From assembly GCA_023132955.1 (NCBI GenBank), contig JAGLXK010000279.1, forward strand, positions 1 through 53,353: a stretch of 53,353 bases of DNA, written 5' to 3'. The DNA comes from Candidatus Heimdallarchaeota archaeon. GTDB taxonomy: Archaea; Asgardarchaeota; Heimdallarchaeia; Heimdallarchaeales; Heimdallarchaeaceae. A program made the position numbers and the translations under genes. This document shows, in pieces, positions 6,992 to 16,110 of the stretch (position 1 is its first letter; each line of letters begins with the position of its first letter). The notes beneath the pieces were generated by a model. The model was not told the DNA's origin. It did no database searches and saw nothing but the letters and a program-made list of their open reading frames with translations.

Positions 6992-9343
6992 TTATTCTTC
7001 CCAAAAACTTTCTATCATTTTAGATAACTGTTTTTTATTGTTTATTAGCTTAATATTCTGCCATGCTTCAGGAAATAGCTTTGTATAGGTATTTGTTGAA
7101 TATCTGTCCCCAATTAGAAGAACAACTCCTTGATCCTTTTCAGTTCTAATAACCCTACCAACTGCTTGCATCACCTTATTCATTCCAGGAAAAGTATAAG
7201 CAAATAAGAATCCCTTGCCATTTTCTGCATCAAAATAGTCTTTTATGAGATTTTGTTCTAGGCTTACTTTAGGTAATCCTACTCCTACAACAACTGCACC
7301 AGACAATTTTTCACCAATGAGATCAATACCTTCTCCAAATATTCCTCCCATCACTGCAAATCCAATTAGTGTTGTCTTTCCAAAATTTGAGAATTTTTCC
7401 AAAAATTCTATTCTTTGCTGTTCTGTCATTCCTTTAGTTTGAACAATGATTTCAGCTTCTTCCTTAACTTCCTCGAACTCCTCTAAAACATTCTCTAAAT
7501 ACACATATGATGGAAAATAAATCAGATAATTTCCTATCTTAGGTTTAGTCACTCTAAGAATGAGATCAGCTACTTCTTTGTAAGATTGTTCTCTATCAAC
7601 ATATCTAGTAGAGATATGATCTTCTATCATTAGAGCTAAATTTTCCTTTGGAAAGGGTGATGGTAGCTGCATCTTAGTGCTTCCTTTATCTCCACCAAGA
7701 AGATAAGCAAAATAATCCAAAGGTGTTAAAGTGGCTGAATAGAAAATTGCTGTATTTCCTCTATTGAGGGCTTTCTTTAACAATTTTGATGGATCTATAC
7801 AGTATAATTTAATCATCACGTTGCTTCTATATTTCCTAAAGTATGTTACATAATAACTGTCATATTCTTCTGCAACACGCAAGAAATTTCTAACATCAAA
7901 AAACAACTCTAACAATTCCTCTCTGAAATCAGTAGGAATGTTCAACTCCAACCAATCTGAAGTTAAGTTTGAGAATTCTCTTAACATCTTGAGAAGTTCT
8001 TCATCTGGTAGTTCTTTCTGAACAATGTAAAAATGTTCTTTCTCCTCACATTTTTTTCTAATTTTAATCATATATTGGTTGATTTTATTCAGAATTTTGG
8101 AGATTTCTGGTATTACCTCTTTAGTTGCTCTTCTTAGTTTCAGAATGGGTTTTTTCAGAAGTTCTGCTGAGAACATCTTTCTGGCTCTATCCACCAAATT
8201 ATGAGCTTCATCAATCAAGAAAGTATAATCTCCTTTTTCTTCAGCAAAGAAACGTTTGAGAAAAACCCTTGGGTCAAATGCATAATTATAATCACAGATT
8301 ATACAATCAGACCAGAGAGCTAAATCTAAAGACAACTCAAAGGGACATACTTTGTGTTTCCTAGCATATTTTTCAATTATTGACTTTGTAAAAGCTTCTT
8401 CCTTAAAAATATCTTTGATAGCTGTATTTACTCTATTGAAGTGTCCTCTGGCATACTCACAGTAATTCGGGTCACATATGTCTTTCTCTTTAAAACAGAT
8501 TTTTGCTTTAGCAGTGATTGAAACAGATTTCAAACTCAAACCTGCTTTTCTAAGTATATCCAATGTTTCTTCTGCTATAAATCTTGTAGTCGTTTTTGCT
8601 GTGAGATAGAAGATTTTTGAGTCAAAGCTAGTTCTAAGTAGTTTTATTGAAGGATAAACAGCTCCAATAGTTTTACCTATTCCTGTAGGAGCTTGACATA
8701 GAAGCTTATTCTTTTCTGAAAGAACCTCTTCAACAATTTTAATCATCTTCTCCTGACCTTTTCGAAAAGATGGAAATGGGAAAGATAGATTATTGATACT
8801 CGAACTTCTCTTTTTCAGCCAATTTGACAAAGTAACTGCCCATTCTAAATATTGATCAATGATGTTTAAACAGAACTTTTCGAGTTCTTGGAGAGAGTAC
8901 CTAATTGTAAATAATTTGATCTGTTTGGTATTGATTTGATAATATGTCAGTTGAACGTTAATTTCTTCCATCTTGTGTTTTCTAGCATACAGAAAAGCAT
9001 AGAATTTTGCTTGAGCCCAATAGTTCTCATTTGATTCTTTTGATAGACCGATAAAATTCTGTGATGTGCTTTTAATTTCTTCAATGAAAGTCACACCCTC
9101 TTTCTCAAAAACACCATCAATACGTCCTCTAAGACTTATAATTGCATTTTTTCTTATAATATCTTCAGCAATATGAACTTCCTTCTGATAATCTTTCCCT
9201 CTTGAACCTTGAATCTTCTGATGTACTTTAGTCCCTTCGACCAATCTAGACTGACTGAAGAATCCATATGAAATATCCCCTTTTCTGAGTACATATTCCA
9301 CTAGATTCCTTACAGATGTCTGAATAATGATCTTGTCTTCCAT
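6992..9343 (-). CDS. PD-(D/E)XK nuclease domain fused to XPD/Rad3-like Fe-S helicase
   Basis: The N-terminal 180 residues form a RecB/Cas4-like nuclease: His at 41, GRIDGVF with D76, FIEEIK with E89 and K91, and QAKFYAFLY (Q111). A superfamily 2 helicase follows, with Walker A APTGIGKT (218-225) and DEAH (378-381). Four cysteines (283, 290, 295, 333) are placed as in the XPD iron-sulfur domain. Helicase C-terminal motifs include VMGGIFGEGIDL and QAVGRVIRTEKD. The likely role is 5'-to-3' unwinding coupled to cleavage of flaps or damaged DNA, similar in logic to Dna2 or AddB. It is convergent with the GTPase, with two bases between the stops. Confidence 0.88.
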   Translation of the reverse strand: MEDKIIIQTSVRNLVEYVLRKGDISYGFFSQSRLVEGTKVHQKIQGSRGKDYQKEVHIAEDIIRKNAIISLRGRIDGVFEKEGVTFIEEIKSTSQNFIGLSKESNENYWAQAKFYAFLYARKHKMEEINVQLTYYQINTKQIKLFTIRYSLQELEKFCLNIIDQYLEWAVTLSNWLKKRSSSINNLSFPFPSFRKGQEKMIKIVEEVLSEKNKLLCQAPTGIGKTIGAVYPSIKLLRTSFDSKIFYLTAKTTTRFIAEETLDILRKAGLSLKSVSITAKAKICFKEKDICDPNYCEYARGHFNRVNTAIKDIFKEEAFTKSIIEKYARKHKVCPFELSLDLALWSDCIICDYNYAFDPRVFLKRFFAEEKGDYTFLIDEAHNLVDRARKMFSAELLKKPILKLRRATKEVIPEISKILNKINQYMIKIRKKCEEKEHFYIVQKELPDEELLKMLREFSNLTSDWLELNIPTDFREELLELFFDVRNFLRVAEEYDSYYVTYFRKYRSNVMIKLYCIDPSKLLKKALNRGNTAIFYSATLTPLDYFAYLLGGDKGSTKMQLPSPFPKENLALMIEDHISTRYVDREQSYKEVADLILRVTKPKIGNYLIYFPSYVYLENVLEEFEEVKEEAEIIVQTKGMTEQQRIEFLEKFSNFGKTTLIGFAVMGGIFGEGIDLIGEKLSGAVVVGVGLPKVSLEQNLIKDYFDAENGKGFLFAYTFPGMNKVMQAVGRVIRTEKDQGVVLLIGDRYSTNTYTKLFPEAWQNIKLINNKKQLSKMIESFWEE

Positions 9344-9504
9344 AGCTAACTCTCACTTGTATAATATCACACAATTCTTCAGTTTTTCAAGTTATGTTAA
9401 ATGTATGTTTTCAATATAAAAATAATTTTTCTTTTTAGTAATATTATTATTCCCATTGTCATATTCTTATAATGAAACCTTACTTGACTTAAAATGGTCG
9501 TATT

Positions 9505-10776
9505 ATGATAATCGAAGAATATGATGCAAAATCACTAGTTCGAACTGCAAGAACATCACTGTTTTCATGGGCTGAAGTCTATCTTAATCCATATCAAGGG
9601 TGTGAACATGATTGCGTTTATTGTGATGGTAAATCTGAAAGTTATTACATGCATGACGATTTTGGTCAGAGAATTAGAGTAAAGAAAAATGCTCCAGAAT
9701 TATTAGAACTTTATTTTAAGAAACAAGGCTTATTTCCAGTAAACCGAGAAAAAACATCCACACTGGTAGATTACTTCCCAAATTTGAGAGAATCTGCAGA
9801 TTCTTCTAAAACAAAGAAGTTTGTTCTATTCATCGGTGGTGGAGTTTGTGATGTTTACCAACCAGTTGAAAAAGAAGTAAAAATGACTAGAAAGCTTCTG
9901 CAAATAGCTTATGATTATAAGATTCCTGTTTTCTTCCTCACCAAAAATAAACTAATTCTTCGTGATTTGGATCTATTAAAAAAAATCAATGAAGAAAGCT
10001 ATGCTTGTGCAAGCTTCACGATAACTTTAGCTGATGAGAAAAAACAGAAAATCTTTGAACCTAATGCTAGTACATCTCAAGAGCGATTCGAAGCTATCGA
10101 AAAGTTAAGAGATGAAGGAATACATTCTGGGATCTATTTCTATCCTACTCTTCCTTTTATAGGCGATACTGTTGAAAACATGAATTCAATCTATAAAACA
10201 GGTAAAGATGTGGGAGCAGAATTCATATACTGTTGGGGTTTAACTCTTAAACCTGGGAGAAACAAAAACCAATTCATGAAAGCTCTCCAAGATCATTTCC
10301 CCAAATACTACCACAAATATAAGGAACTTTATGGAAATGAAGATAAATATGGTAATCTTGATTCAACCAAGCTCGAAGAACTAGGGTTGATATGGCCTGA
10401 GATTAGGGGATATAAACTTGGGTATGAATTAAAAATAGATTATACTTCGAAGAGATATGTTCCTGAAGGGAGAATTGAGACCAATCTAATGATTGCAGAG
10501 GTTCTACATCGCTTAGCTTATCTAAAGAGTTTTTTCATAAAAAGCTCAAAGTACGAAACTAGGCAACTCAATTTAGCTGCGAACTATCTGAATTCTTTCT
10601 CAAAAGATATCTCCCAAATGAGTAATGAAGAGAGAAGTAAATTGGATTTAGATAAAGTTGTCACACCTTACATAGATAAATATCTTCAAGAAAAGCAGAA
10701 TAAAACACTAAGACTACTTGAAAAAGAAGCTTACATGTCTGTTAGTAAGTTTCTTGAACTAAAAGAAATAAACTAG
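9505..10776 (+). CDS. Radical SAM protein of the spore photoproduct lyase-like group
   Basis: The Fe-S motif CEHDCVYC gives C33, C37 and C40 in CxxxCxxC spacing, preceded by NPYQGC as in SplB-like and Rv2578c-like proteins. The GGGVCDVYQPVEK, FFLTKNKLILRDLDLL and ASFTITLADE segments follow in the order typical of this group. The protein has 423 residues. True spore photoproduct lyases repair thymine dimers in spores; the archaeal relatives probably act on nucleic acid, but no substrate is proven. A TATA-like box (CTTATAATG) lies about 30-40 bases before the ATG, so the message is nearly leaderless. Confidence 0.82.
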   Translation: MIIEEYDAKSLVRTARTSLFSWAEVYLNPYQGCEHDCVYCDGKSESYYMHDDFGQRIRVKKNAPELLELYFKKQGLFPVNREKTSTLVDYFPNLRESADSSKTKKFVLFIGGGVCDVYQPVEKEVKMTRKLLQIAYDYKIPVFFLTKNKLILRDLDLLKKINEESYACASFTITLADEKKQKIFEPNASTSQERFEAIEKLRDEGIHSGIYFYPTLPFIGDTVENMNSIYKTGKDVGAEFIYCWGLTLKPGRNKNQFMKALQDHFPKYYHKYKELYGNEDKYGNLDSTKLEELGLIWPEIRGYKLGYELKIDYTSKRYVPEGRIETNLMIAEVLHRLAYLKSFFIKSSKYETRQLNLAANYLNSFSKDISQMSNEERSKLDLDKVVTPYIDKYLQEKQNKTLRLLEKEAYMSVSKFLELKEIN

Positions 10777-10794
10777 AATTTCAGTTCTGGAAAA

Positions 10795-11673
10795 TTAAGA
10801 TATTTTCTTCATTAATTCTCTAATAACTTTTATCATTTCTGCAGAATGTGTAGCTCGATTGGTACCCATATCTATGTATTCTGCATTAGGGATCGCTGCA
10901 GTTATGTCTTTTGATTGTTTAATAGTATGCATTTTATCAGTTTCCATTCCTATGACTACAACATAATTATCTTCTATTTGTCTGTATAAATCCCAAACCT
11001 TAGTAAAACAAACTCTTTTTGCAACGGCTTTCCACTTCTTAAAATCAGCTTCATCTAAAGATCTAATATACTTCGCCGCTTGAACAGGATCCTCGCTTTT
11101 GAATTTCTTAACCCACCACCGCCATATTGGTTTAGTCATAGAAACGAGGAAGAGAGGTACAATATGCGTTACGTATCTAGTTGCTGAAGGCATATTAAAT
11201 TGAAATACAGGTCCAATGAGAACCGATAAAGCTGGTTTAATCTTCTTAGAACCCAGAAGATTTGCAATTGTTAAAGTGCTGAAAGAAGAAGTAAGAGTTA
11301 CCATTTTATTTTGATCAATTTCTAGATATTCTATAATCTCCCGAACATCCAAAGCAAGTCTTTCTATATCATTTTTGATTTTCCCTTGCCCTGGACGAAA
11401 AGACATTTTTTCTCTGGATTCAATGTAGAGGATATCAAAATCATTGATAGCTTCCATGAGGACTTCTTCCCAACCTGGTACAACTGTACCCCAGCCTGGA
11501 ATAAGTAAAAGAGTATATCCATTTACTTCTCCTTTAAGAGCTTTAGTTGTTAAGATTCTAATTTCAGAACCATCTGAAACTTTTACATATTGTTCTTTAG
11601 CAGCTTCTTCGAATTCTGATATGAGTATATTATTGAATACTTGCTCTTGTTGAGACATAACAAGAGAATGCAA
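10795..11673 (-). CDS. Alpha/beta-hydrolase fold protein
   Basis: The 292-residue soluble protein shows the fold order: a strand with the oxyanion segment LLLIPGWGT, a possible nucleophile elbow TSSFST (about residue 128), and a late ATHSAEM with the probable catalytic His. The elbow lacks the usual Gly-x-Ser-x-Gly glycines, so the activity may be weakened or altered. The central IWRWWVKKF segment may form a lid that touches membranes. The first ATG (11673) and the ATG at 11658 (MSQQEQ) are both possible starts, and neither has a clear ribosome site. Confidence 0.65.
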   Translation of the reverse strand: MHSLVMSQQEQVFNNILISEFEEAAKEQYVKVSDGSEIRILTTKALKGEVNGYTLLLIPGWGTVVPGWEEVLMEAINDFDILYIESREKMSFRPGQGKIKNDIERLALDVREIIEYLEIDQNKMVTLTSSFSTLTIANLLGSKKIKPALSVLIGPVFQFNMPSATRYVTHIVPLFLVSMTKPIWRWWVKKFKSEDPVQAAKYIRSLDEADFKKWKAVAKRVCFTKVWDLYRQIEDNYVVVIGMETDKMHTIKQSKDITAAIPNAEYIDMGTNRATHSAEMIKVIRELMKKIS

Positions 11674-11730
11674 AAAGTTGCATTTAAAACCTTTACTTTA
11701 GAATAAAATTACTTTATCTGTGGATTAAAA

Positions 11731-12270
11731 TTAGGAAAAATCTTCTTTACTTTCAGACCACCATTCTAGCCATTCTTTTCTAATTTTCTTTCTAGTAGGT
11801 ATTGACATTGCTTTAACAAAACTATAAGCACCTGCAATTCCTCTTCCTAGCATTTTTCTGATGAGAACGACTTGACCAGTATGTCCAAGGTAGTGAAGGG
11901 CTATCCTTTGTATCCTCTTATTTAGGATTTCCCCAGTTCCTCCAGGATTATCATTATATGCTTCTAGTGGAAATTCTCTTAGCATTCCAAAGAAAGTTTG
12001 AGAGATTTGAAGATACATATCTATTATTTCCTTGAATGAATACTCCTTTTGATCTTTCATTACTCTATTATTTGTATAAGTTTCAATAGTCCTATCCATT
12101 TGTCGGACACAATGTCTTACTATTGTTTTGATTGAGTTTATTTCAGAGTGGGCTTTAACTTCTACATCTTCCGGTTTTAAACCTTGTAAATTTGTTAGAA
12201 AATTAATATCTGCTATCTCTAGTAAATCAATGCATACATCCTTAACATCTATTTCCTTTCTGGATGTCAT
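11731..12270 (-). CDS. DinB-fold protein
   Basis: This 179-residue protein has the DinB metal-site pattern: a His in IVRHCVRQMD (about residue 53) and a C-terminal ALHYLGHTGQVVLIRKML helix (about 128-145) with two more His. It is only distantly similar to the DinB-fold protein at 216-695. Function and substrate are unknown; family members include thiol S-transferases that use bacillithiol or mycothiol. The extended C-terminal tail (RKKIRKEWLEWWSE) is basic and aromatic. Confidence 0.6.
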   Translation of the reverse strand: MTSRKEIDVKDVCIDLLEIADINFLTNLQGLKPEDVEVKAHSEINSIKTIVRHCVRQMDRTIETYTNNRVMKDQKEYSFKEIIDMYLQISQTFFGMLREFPLEAYNDNPGGTGEILNKRIQRIALHYLGHTGQVVLIRKMLGRGIAGAYSFVKAMSIPTRKKIRKEWLEWWSESKEDFS

Positions 12271-12335
12271 AGGTGCTCTATCTCATTTCTCCTAATAAAG
12301 CTGTTTGAAATCTATTTGTAAAATTGAACAAAAAA

Positions 12336-12809
12336 TCAATCAGTAAATTTGTGTTTATGGGGTCCTCTGAACCATCCTCTCAGAATCTTAGGCTTTAGTT
12401 TGAGAATTGTAAAATCAGGATCATCATATCCTAATGGGTAATAGATTTTCCAATTATCCATCCAAATATTCTTTTTAAATTCCTTATCTTCCAATACTTC
12501 AGCTTTCCCTTGTAACATGATTCCTTTAACTTCGTCTGGAATACTGAAATACAAAGCAATTCTCTGGTCATTTAAGATATGTTTCATCTTGACTGAAGAA
12601 GTGTTAGTAGATATATAGATAGTATAAGGATTATCGTCATACTCTTTAATTACTTTAGCAGGATGAGCAAATTTCTCTTTACATCGCAAATTGAAAACAG
12701 TTCTTATGGATGGAAAACCATTTTCATCAATCGTCGCTAGATATGCTGAGTAAGGCCTTTCCATTAATTCCTCCAATAATTGCTTAGTTTTTTCATTCAT
12801 TTTATTCAT
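12336..12809 (-). CDS. Flavin split-barrel protein (pyridoxamine 5'-phosphate oxidase-like)
   Basis: The 157-residue protein has the FMN-binding split-barrel pattern: YSAYLATIDENGFPSIRTVFNL near the start, TIYISTNTSSVKMKHILND in the middle, IMLQGKAEVLED, and a C-terminal ILRGWFRG. Relatives use FMN, F420 or haem. The short length points away from true PdxH and toward a general flavin or deazaflavin reductase. It is divergent from a second split-barrel gene at 12911, about 100 bases away. Confidence 0.75.
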   Translation of the reverse strand: MNKMNEKTKQLLEELMERPYSAYLATIDENGFPSIRTVFNLRCKEKFAHPAKVIKEYDDNPYTIYISTNTSSVKMKHILNDQRIALYFSIPDEVKGIMLQGKAEVLEDKEFKKNIWMDNWKIYYPLGYDDPDFTILKLKPKILRGWFRGPHKHKFTD

Positions 12810-12910
12810 TGTATTTGTATTTAGTTTTTACTTTAAAAAGTCATTTAAGCAGAAGGAAGATGAAATATGCTTATATTCTTTGTAATTTCTCTAATTGTGG
12901 GTGAAGATGT

Positions 12911-13423
12911 TTGTCTATGACTAAGTTCAGCTTTTCTTTTATTGAGCGAGAAATACGAAAAAAAACATTTGGAATACTTAATACTTTGAATTTAGATGGG
13001 ACTCCTCATACAACAGGAATTCTATATGCAGTTTCAAAACCTGATGCTGAATTTGCTTTATATCTTCTAACTTCAAAGAAATATAAGAAAATAAGAAACA
13101 TCAAGAATAATCCGAAAATATCTTTCATTATTCCTTTTCCGCATCATCACTTACGTTTTGTCCCTTCAGGTACAATTACATTGAATGGTATTGCTAAATT
13201 AGTCCCATTAAATTCAAGGGATATAATTGAAATTTTTTTTGAGAAGAGAATTCTGAAATTGATAATTGCAGATATTAATTTTAAGAAAAATGAAGAACTT
13301 GTTTTCATTAAAATAGAACCCGATCCTAAGATTTCATGTTTTGGAGTTGGTTTTAGTATCTGGAAGCTGCGAGGTTCTCATACTGAAGGTAGATATTTTG
13401 TTACTATCCCTCCTGAGAAGTGA
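12911..13423 (+). CDS. Flavin split-barrel protein (F420/FMN-binding type)
   Basis: The 170-residue protein shows the split-barrel signature KTFGILNTLNLDGTPHTTGILYAV, then LYLLTSKKYKKIRNIKNNPKISFII and a GTITLNGIAKLV strand. The KKYKKIRNIKNNP segment is typical of F420 or FMN-dependent reductases of this fold. The start is chosen as TTG at 12911 because GGTGA (12900-12904) sits six bases before it, whereas the ATG at 12917 would be 12 bases away. The pairing with the gene at 12336-12809 suggests an old duplication, or two partners using the same cofactor. Confidence 0.72.
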   Translation: MSMTKFSFSFIEREIRKKTFGILNTLNLDGTPHTTGILYAVSKPDAEFALYLLTSKKYKKIRNIKNNPKISFIIPFPHHHLRFVPSGTITLNGIAKLVPLNSRDIIEIFFEKRILKLIIADINFKKNEELVFIKIEPDPKISCFGVGFSIWKLRGSHTEGRYFVTIPPEK

Positions 13424-13550
13424 ATGTGAGAGAATAATTAGTTCAAAAAGTGCAGGAAAACTTGTCCAAACTGCAGTACTAAAATTGAAAAAAATAAGTG
13501 TTGCTGACACAAACAACTATATCTGTTCAAACTGTCAAAAGTTTGAATAA
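13424..13550 (+). pseudogene. Decayed small zinc-ribbon gene
   Basis: Reading from ATG at 13424, the frame has TGA (13427) and TAG (13439), then FKKCRKTCPNCSTKIE. A shift of one base in a run of seven A's (13488-13494) would continue it as KISVADTNNYICSNCQKFE and a stop at 13550. Together these give a CPxC...CSNC zinc ribbon of about 42 residues. Two stops and one frameshift mean it is inactive as read. The A-run could be a sequencing error, but the two stops argue for real decay. Confidence 0.5.
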
Positions 13551-13558
13551 TTGTATTC

Positions 13559-14644
13559 TTAAGCTTGTTTTGGTTTATTATATCCCATTTTATCAATTAT
13601 TGTGTGCAAATAAGAATAAATCATTTGTTTGTCTTTTAACGAAATGTTATACTTATGTCTTTCATAGTCTTTCTCACTTGTAAGATATTCTTCAATTTCA
13701 GGTAAAGCTTCTTCAAAACCTTCGAGATTAAGTTTATCATAAATCTGCTTTATGAAAGTTATAGGATCAGCTATGAAATCTTCATATTTGATTTCAACTA
13801 AATTATGTTTTGGAACTAGTTTTTTGTCTTTGTAATATTTCTCATAGATATCTCTATAAGAATTGAGAATAAACTTATTTAGATCTGGATACCCTTTTTG
13901 TAATCTAAGGAGTTTACCTGTTCTTTCATGCAATCGTTTTGTTGAAAAGAATACCTCATATGGGTCTCTATAAATATGAACAAATTTGGCGTTGGGATAA
14001 AGATCTATAAGAAGGTCAACTTTTGCTGTATCAAATGGACTTTTCAGAATTAGTAATTTGTTCCCTTTTTTCAGATAAAGTTTTTTGATAACATAGTCTG
14101 TATAAAATTTGATTTTGTTTATTTGATTCTGAGATAAGCCTTTAAATAAAGCATATCGACCGTAGAACTCAACATTCAAAGGGAAATAACCCCCCAAGAA
14201 TGGAGACATTGAACACAGATTGGCAATTGCAATCTCATGTTCATGTGGTGAATCTACACCAAATTTAACATCATCTTGAGGTCTAGTTTCTGGTAAAAAC
14301 AAACCAAGTAGCCATTTCATCAGTTTTTCAAAATACAGAAAATGATTGGAGAAGATTGATTCGAACACAGTCATACAATTATGATTGGGGTTTCGAATAA
14401 GTAATTCTTGGAGAAAGGTTGTTCCATTTCTCCAGTGACCTAGAATGAAGAGCGGATCTTTTTCTAATTTTATATTCTTTACTTTACGATTGAAAAGCAA
14501 AGCTTCTATCCAACCAAAAGGAGTGAAAAATACTACAAGTAGAGTGATAAAGAAAATTTGTGGTATTCTTTTTAGAGATAGGTTAAACTGATTCTCAATC
14601 AATAACCTCATCCATGTTCTAAAGTTTGCACCAACAGCAAACAT
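13559..14644 (-). CDS. PAPS-type sulfotransferase family protein (paralogue A)
   Basis: The 5'-phosphosulfate loop is visible as ILGHWRNGTTFLQELL (about residue 70), and the 3'-phosphate segment as HIYRDPYEVFFSTKRLH. YEDFIADP and a C-terminal helix complete the family pattern. An N-terminal hydrophobic stretch (PQIFFITLLVVFFTPFGW) may anchor the protein in the membrane and suggests a lipid or polyprenyl substrate. It lies just downstream of its tandem paralogue at 14692-15774, on the same strand. The start chosen is the ATG giving MFAVGANF; an upstream TTG at 14659 is also open. No PAPS synthesis genes are in the window. Confidence 0.8.
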   Translation of the reverse strand: MFAVGANFRTWMRLLIENQFNLSLKRIPQIFFITLLVVFFTPFGWIEALLFNRKVKNIKLEKDPLFILGHWRNGTTFLQELLIRNPNHNCMTVFESIFSNHFLYFEKLMKWLLGLFLPETRPQDDVKFGVDSPHEHEIAIANLCSMSPFLGGYFPLNVEFYGRYALFKGLSQNQINKIKFYTDYVIKKLYLKKGNKLLILKSPFDTAKVDLLIDLYPNAKFVHIYRDPYEVFFSTKRLHERTGKLLRLQKGYPDLNKFILNSYRDIYEKYYKDKKLVPKHNLVEIKYEDFIADPITFIKQIYDKLNLEGFEEALPEIEEYLTSEKDYERHKYNISLKDKQMIYSYLHTIIDKMGYNKPKQA

Positions 14645-14691
14645 TGTAATTACAACCAAATACTAAGTTACTTTCTAAACCTTATTAAATT

Positions 14692-15774
14692 TTAGATGAA
14701 CGCTTTTTCATATTTCATCTTTTCGAAAATATTTTGCCATCGTGTGAAAATTCTTTTCTTTTCTTCAGGTGGAATGTTGTATTTGCTAGGAGTGTAGCCC
14801 TTATTTTTTTCAATATAATTCTCAATATATGGCTTAGCTTCATTAAATCTTGGTAGTGATAAAGAATCATATATTTTTTCCATTTCATCTACCGGATTTG
14901 CTATGAATTCTTCATATCTAATTTCGATGAAATTTTCTTTAGGTATTAAATCTACTTCTTTGTAGAACTTAGTATACATTCCTTCATATATCTCAAGAAC
15001 AAATTTATCCAGATCTGGATATCCCTCTTGAAGCTGAAAAATAGGAACTAATTTCTGGTGCATTCTTTTTGTTGAGTAGTAAACTTCGTAGGGATTACGA
15101 GTAATATGAATATATTTCGCGTCTGGAAACAGCTCTAACAGGAATCCAACCCGAGCAGTATCAACAGGACTTTTTAGAACTAATCTTTTGTATTTTTTCT
15201 TAACTATCAATTTTTTCATCAAGTATCTAAAACTACTTTTTATTTTCCCAATTTGTTTTTCAGATAATCCCTCAAGAGTAACATACTTGTTGTAAGCATC
15301 CTGGTTATTAGGAAAATATGCTCCGGAATAGGGTGACATAGAGCTTAGGTTAGCGATTGCAAAATCATGTTCACTAGGTAAATCAGAAGTAATTTTCAAG
15401 TCATCTTGAGGTCTTGTTTCGGGAAGAAAAAGATTAAGAAACCATCTTAAAAACGAAGAAGAATAGAGAAAGTGATTAGGAAATACACTCTCAAAAAGTG
15501 CCATGAATTCATAGTCAGGATTACAGTTAAAGAGTTCATGTAGAAATGTTGTTCCTTGACGCCAATGTCCAAGTATGAATATTGGCTGATGTTTCAGTTC
15601 AACTTCACCTAGTTTTCTCCAAACAAGCAATCTTTCAATTATGGCTAGAGGTGTAAAAAGTATAATTATAAAAGTTATTACAAAAACATGAGGAAGTTTT
15701 TTCCAAGAAATATCTAGTTTATTCTCAAACAACAATTTCAACCAAATAAATATGTTAGTCCCAACTGCAAAGAT
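14692..15774 (-). CDS. PAPS-type sulfotransferase family protein (paralogue B), probable ATC start
   Basis: The protein aligns along its whole length with paralogue A: ILGHWRQGTTFLHELF, ETRPQDDLKI, HITRNPYEVYYSTKRMH and RYEEFIANP. The longest frame with a standard start is TTG at 15741, but the homology runs further upstream, as FAVGTNIFIWLKLLFENK. At the exact position where paralogue A has ATG, this gene has ATC (15774-15772), with GGAGGT (15782-15787) seven bases before it. An ATC start, or a recent ATG-to-ATC change, is the best reading. The hydrophobic N-terminal stretch (about residues 30-50) is shared. Confidence 0.78.
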   Translation of the reverse strand: MFAVGTNIFIWLKLLFENKLDISWKKLPHVFVITFIIILFTPLAIIERLLVWRKLGEVELKHQPIFILGHWRQGTTFLHELFNCNPDYEFMALFESVFPNHFLYSSSFLRWFLNLFLPETRPQDDLKITSDLPSEHDFAIANLSSMSPYSGAYFPNNQDAYNKYVTLEGLSEKQIGKIKSSFRYLMKKLIVKKKYKRLVLKSPVDTARVGFLLELFPDAKYIHITRNPYEVYYSTKRMHQKLVPIFQLQEGYPDLDKFVLEIYEGMYTKFYKEVDLIPKENFIEIRYEEFIANPVDEMEKIYDSLSLPRFNEAKPYIENYIEKNKGYTPSKYNIPPEEKKRIFTRWQNIFEKMKYEKAFI

Positions 15775-15787
15775 TTGAATAACCTCC

Positions 15788-16110
15788 TATACAGATGAAT
15801 ATTTGAAATTTCTATATTATGAAAAGTTGTGTGAAACGAAACATTTGCTGAGATGAATCTCAGATTTCATCAAATAAAATACTAAACAAATAAAGAAAAG
15901 ACCTATGAAATTGTGTGTAAATAATTTCTGGTCATTGTACTTAAATTAGGTGGATTAACTTAACGTTTTTTCTAGGTCCATTTCATTCTATCATATTCTT
16001 TATTTCGAAGTTCTTGAAATGTTTTCTGACAATTGAAGACATTTCTTTCATGAATTATAATAATTAATTAAACTCTTAAGATTTTGGCATGAATGGTTGA
16101 ATATATTTGT
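15788..16110. other. Gene-free stretch before the exporter operon
   Basis: No coding frame with homology or a clear start was seen here. The stretch is AT-rich with scattered A and T runs. A TATA-like ATATATTT lies at 16101-16108. It separates the sulfotransferase pair from the ABC exporter operon on the opposite strand. Confidence 0.5.

Noticed and set aside
13498-13683. Plus-strand 61-codon frame
   Set aside because: It overlaps the end of the sulfotransferase gene antisense and lacks any recognisable pattern.
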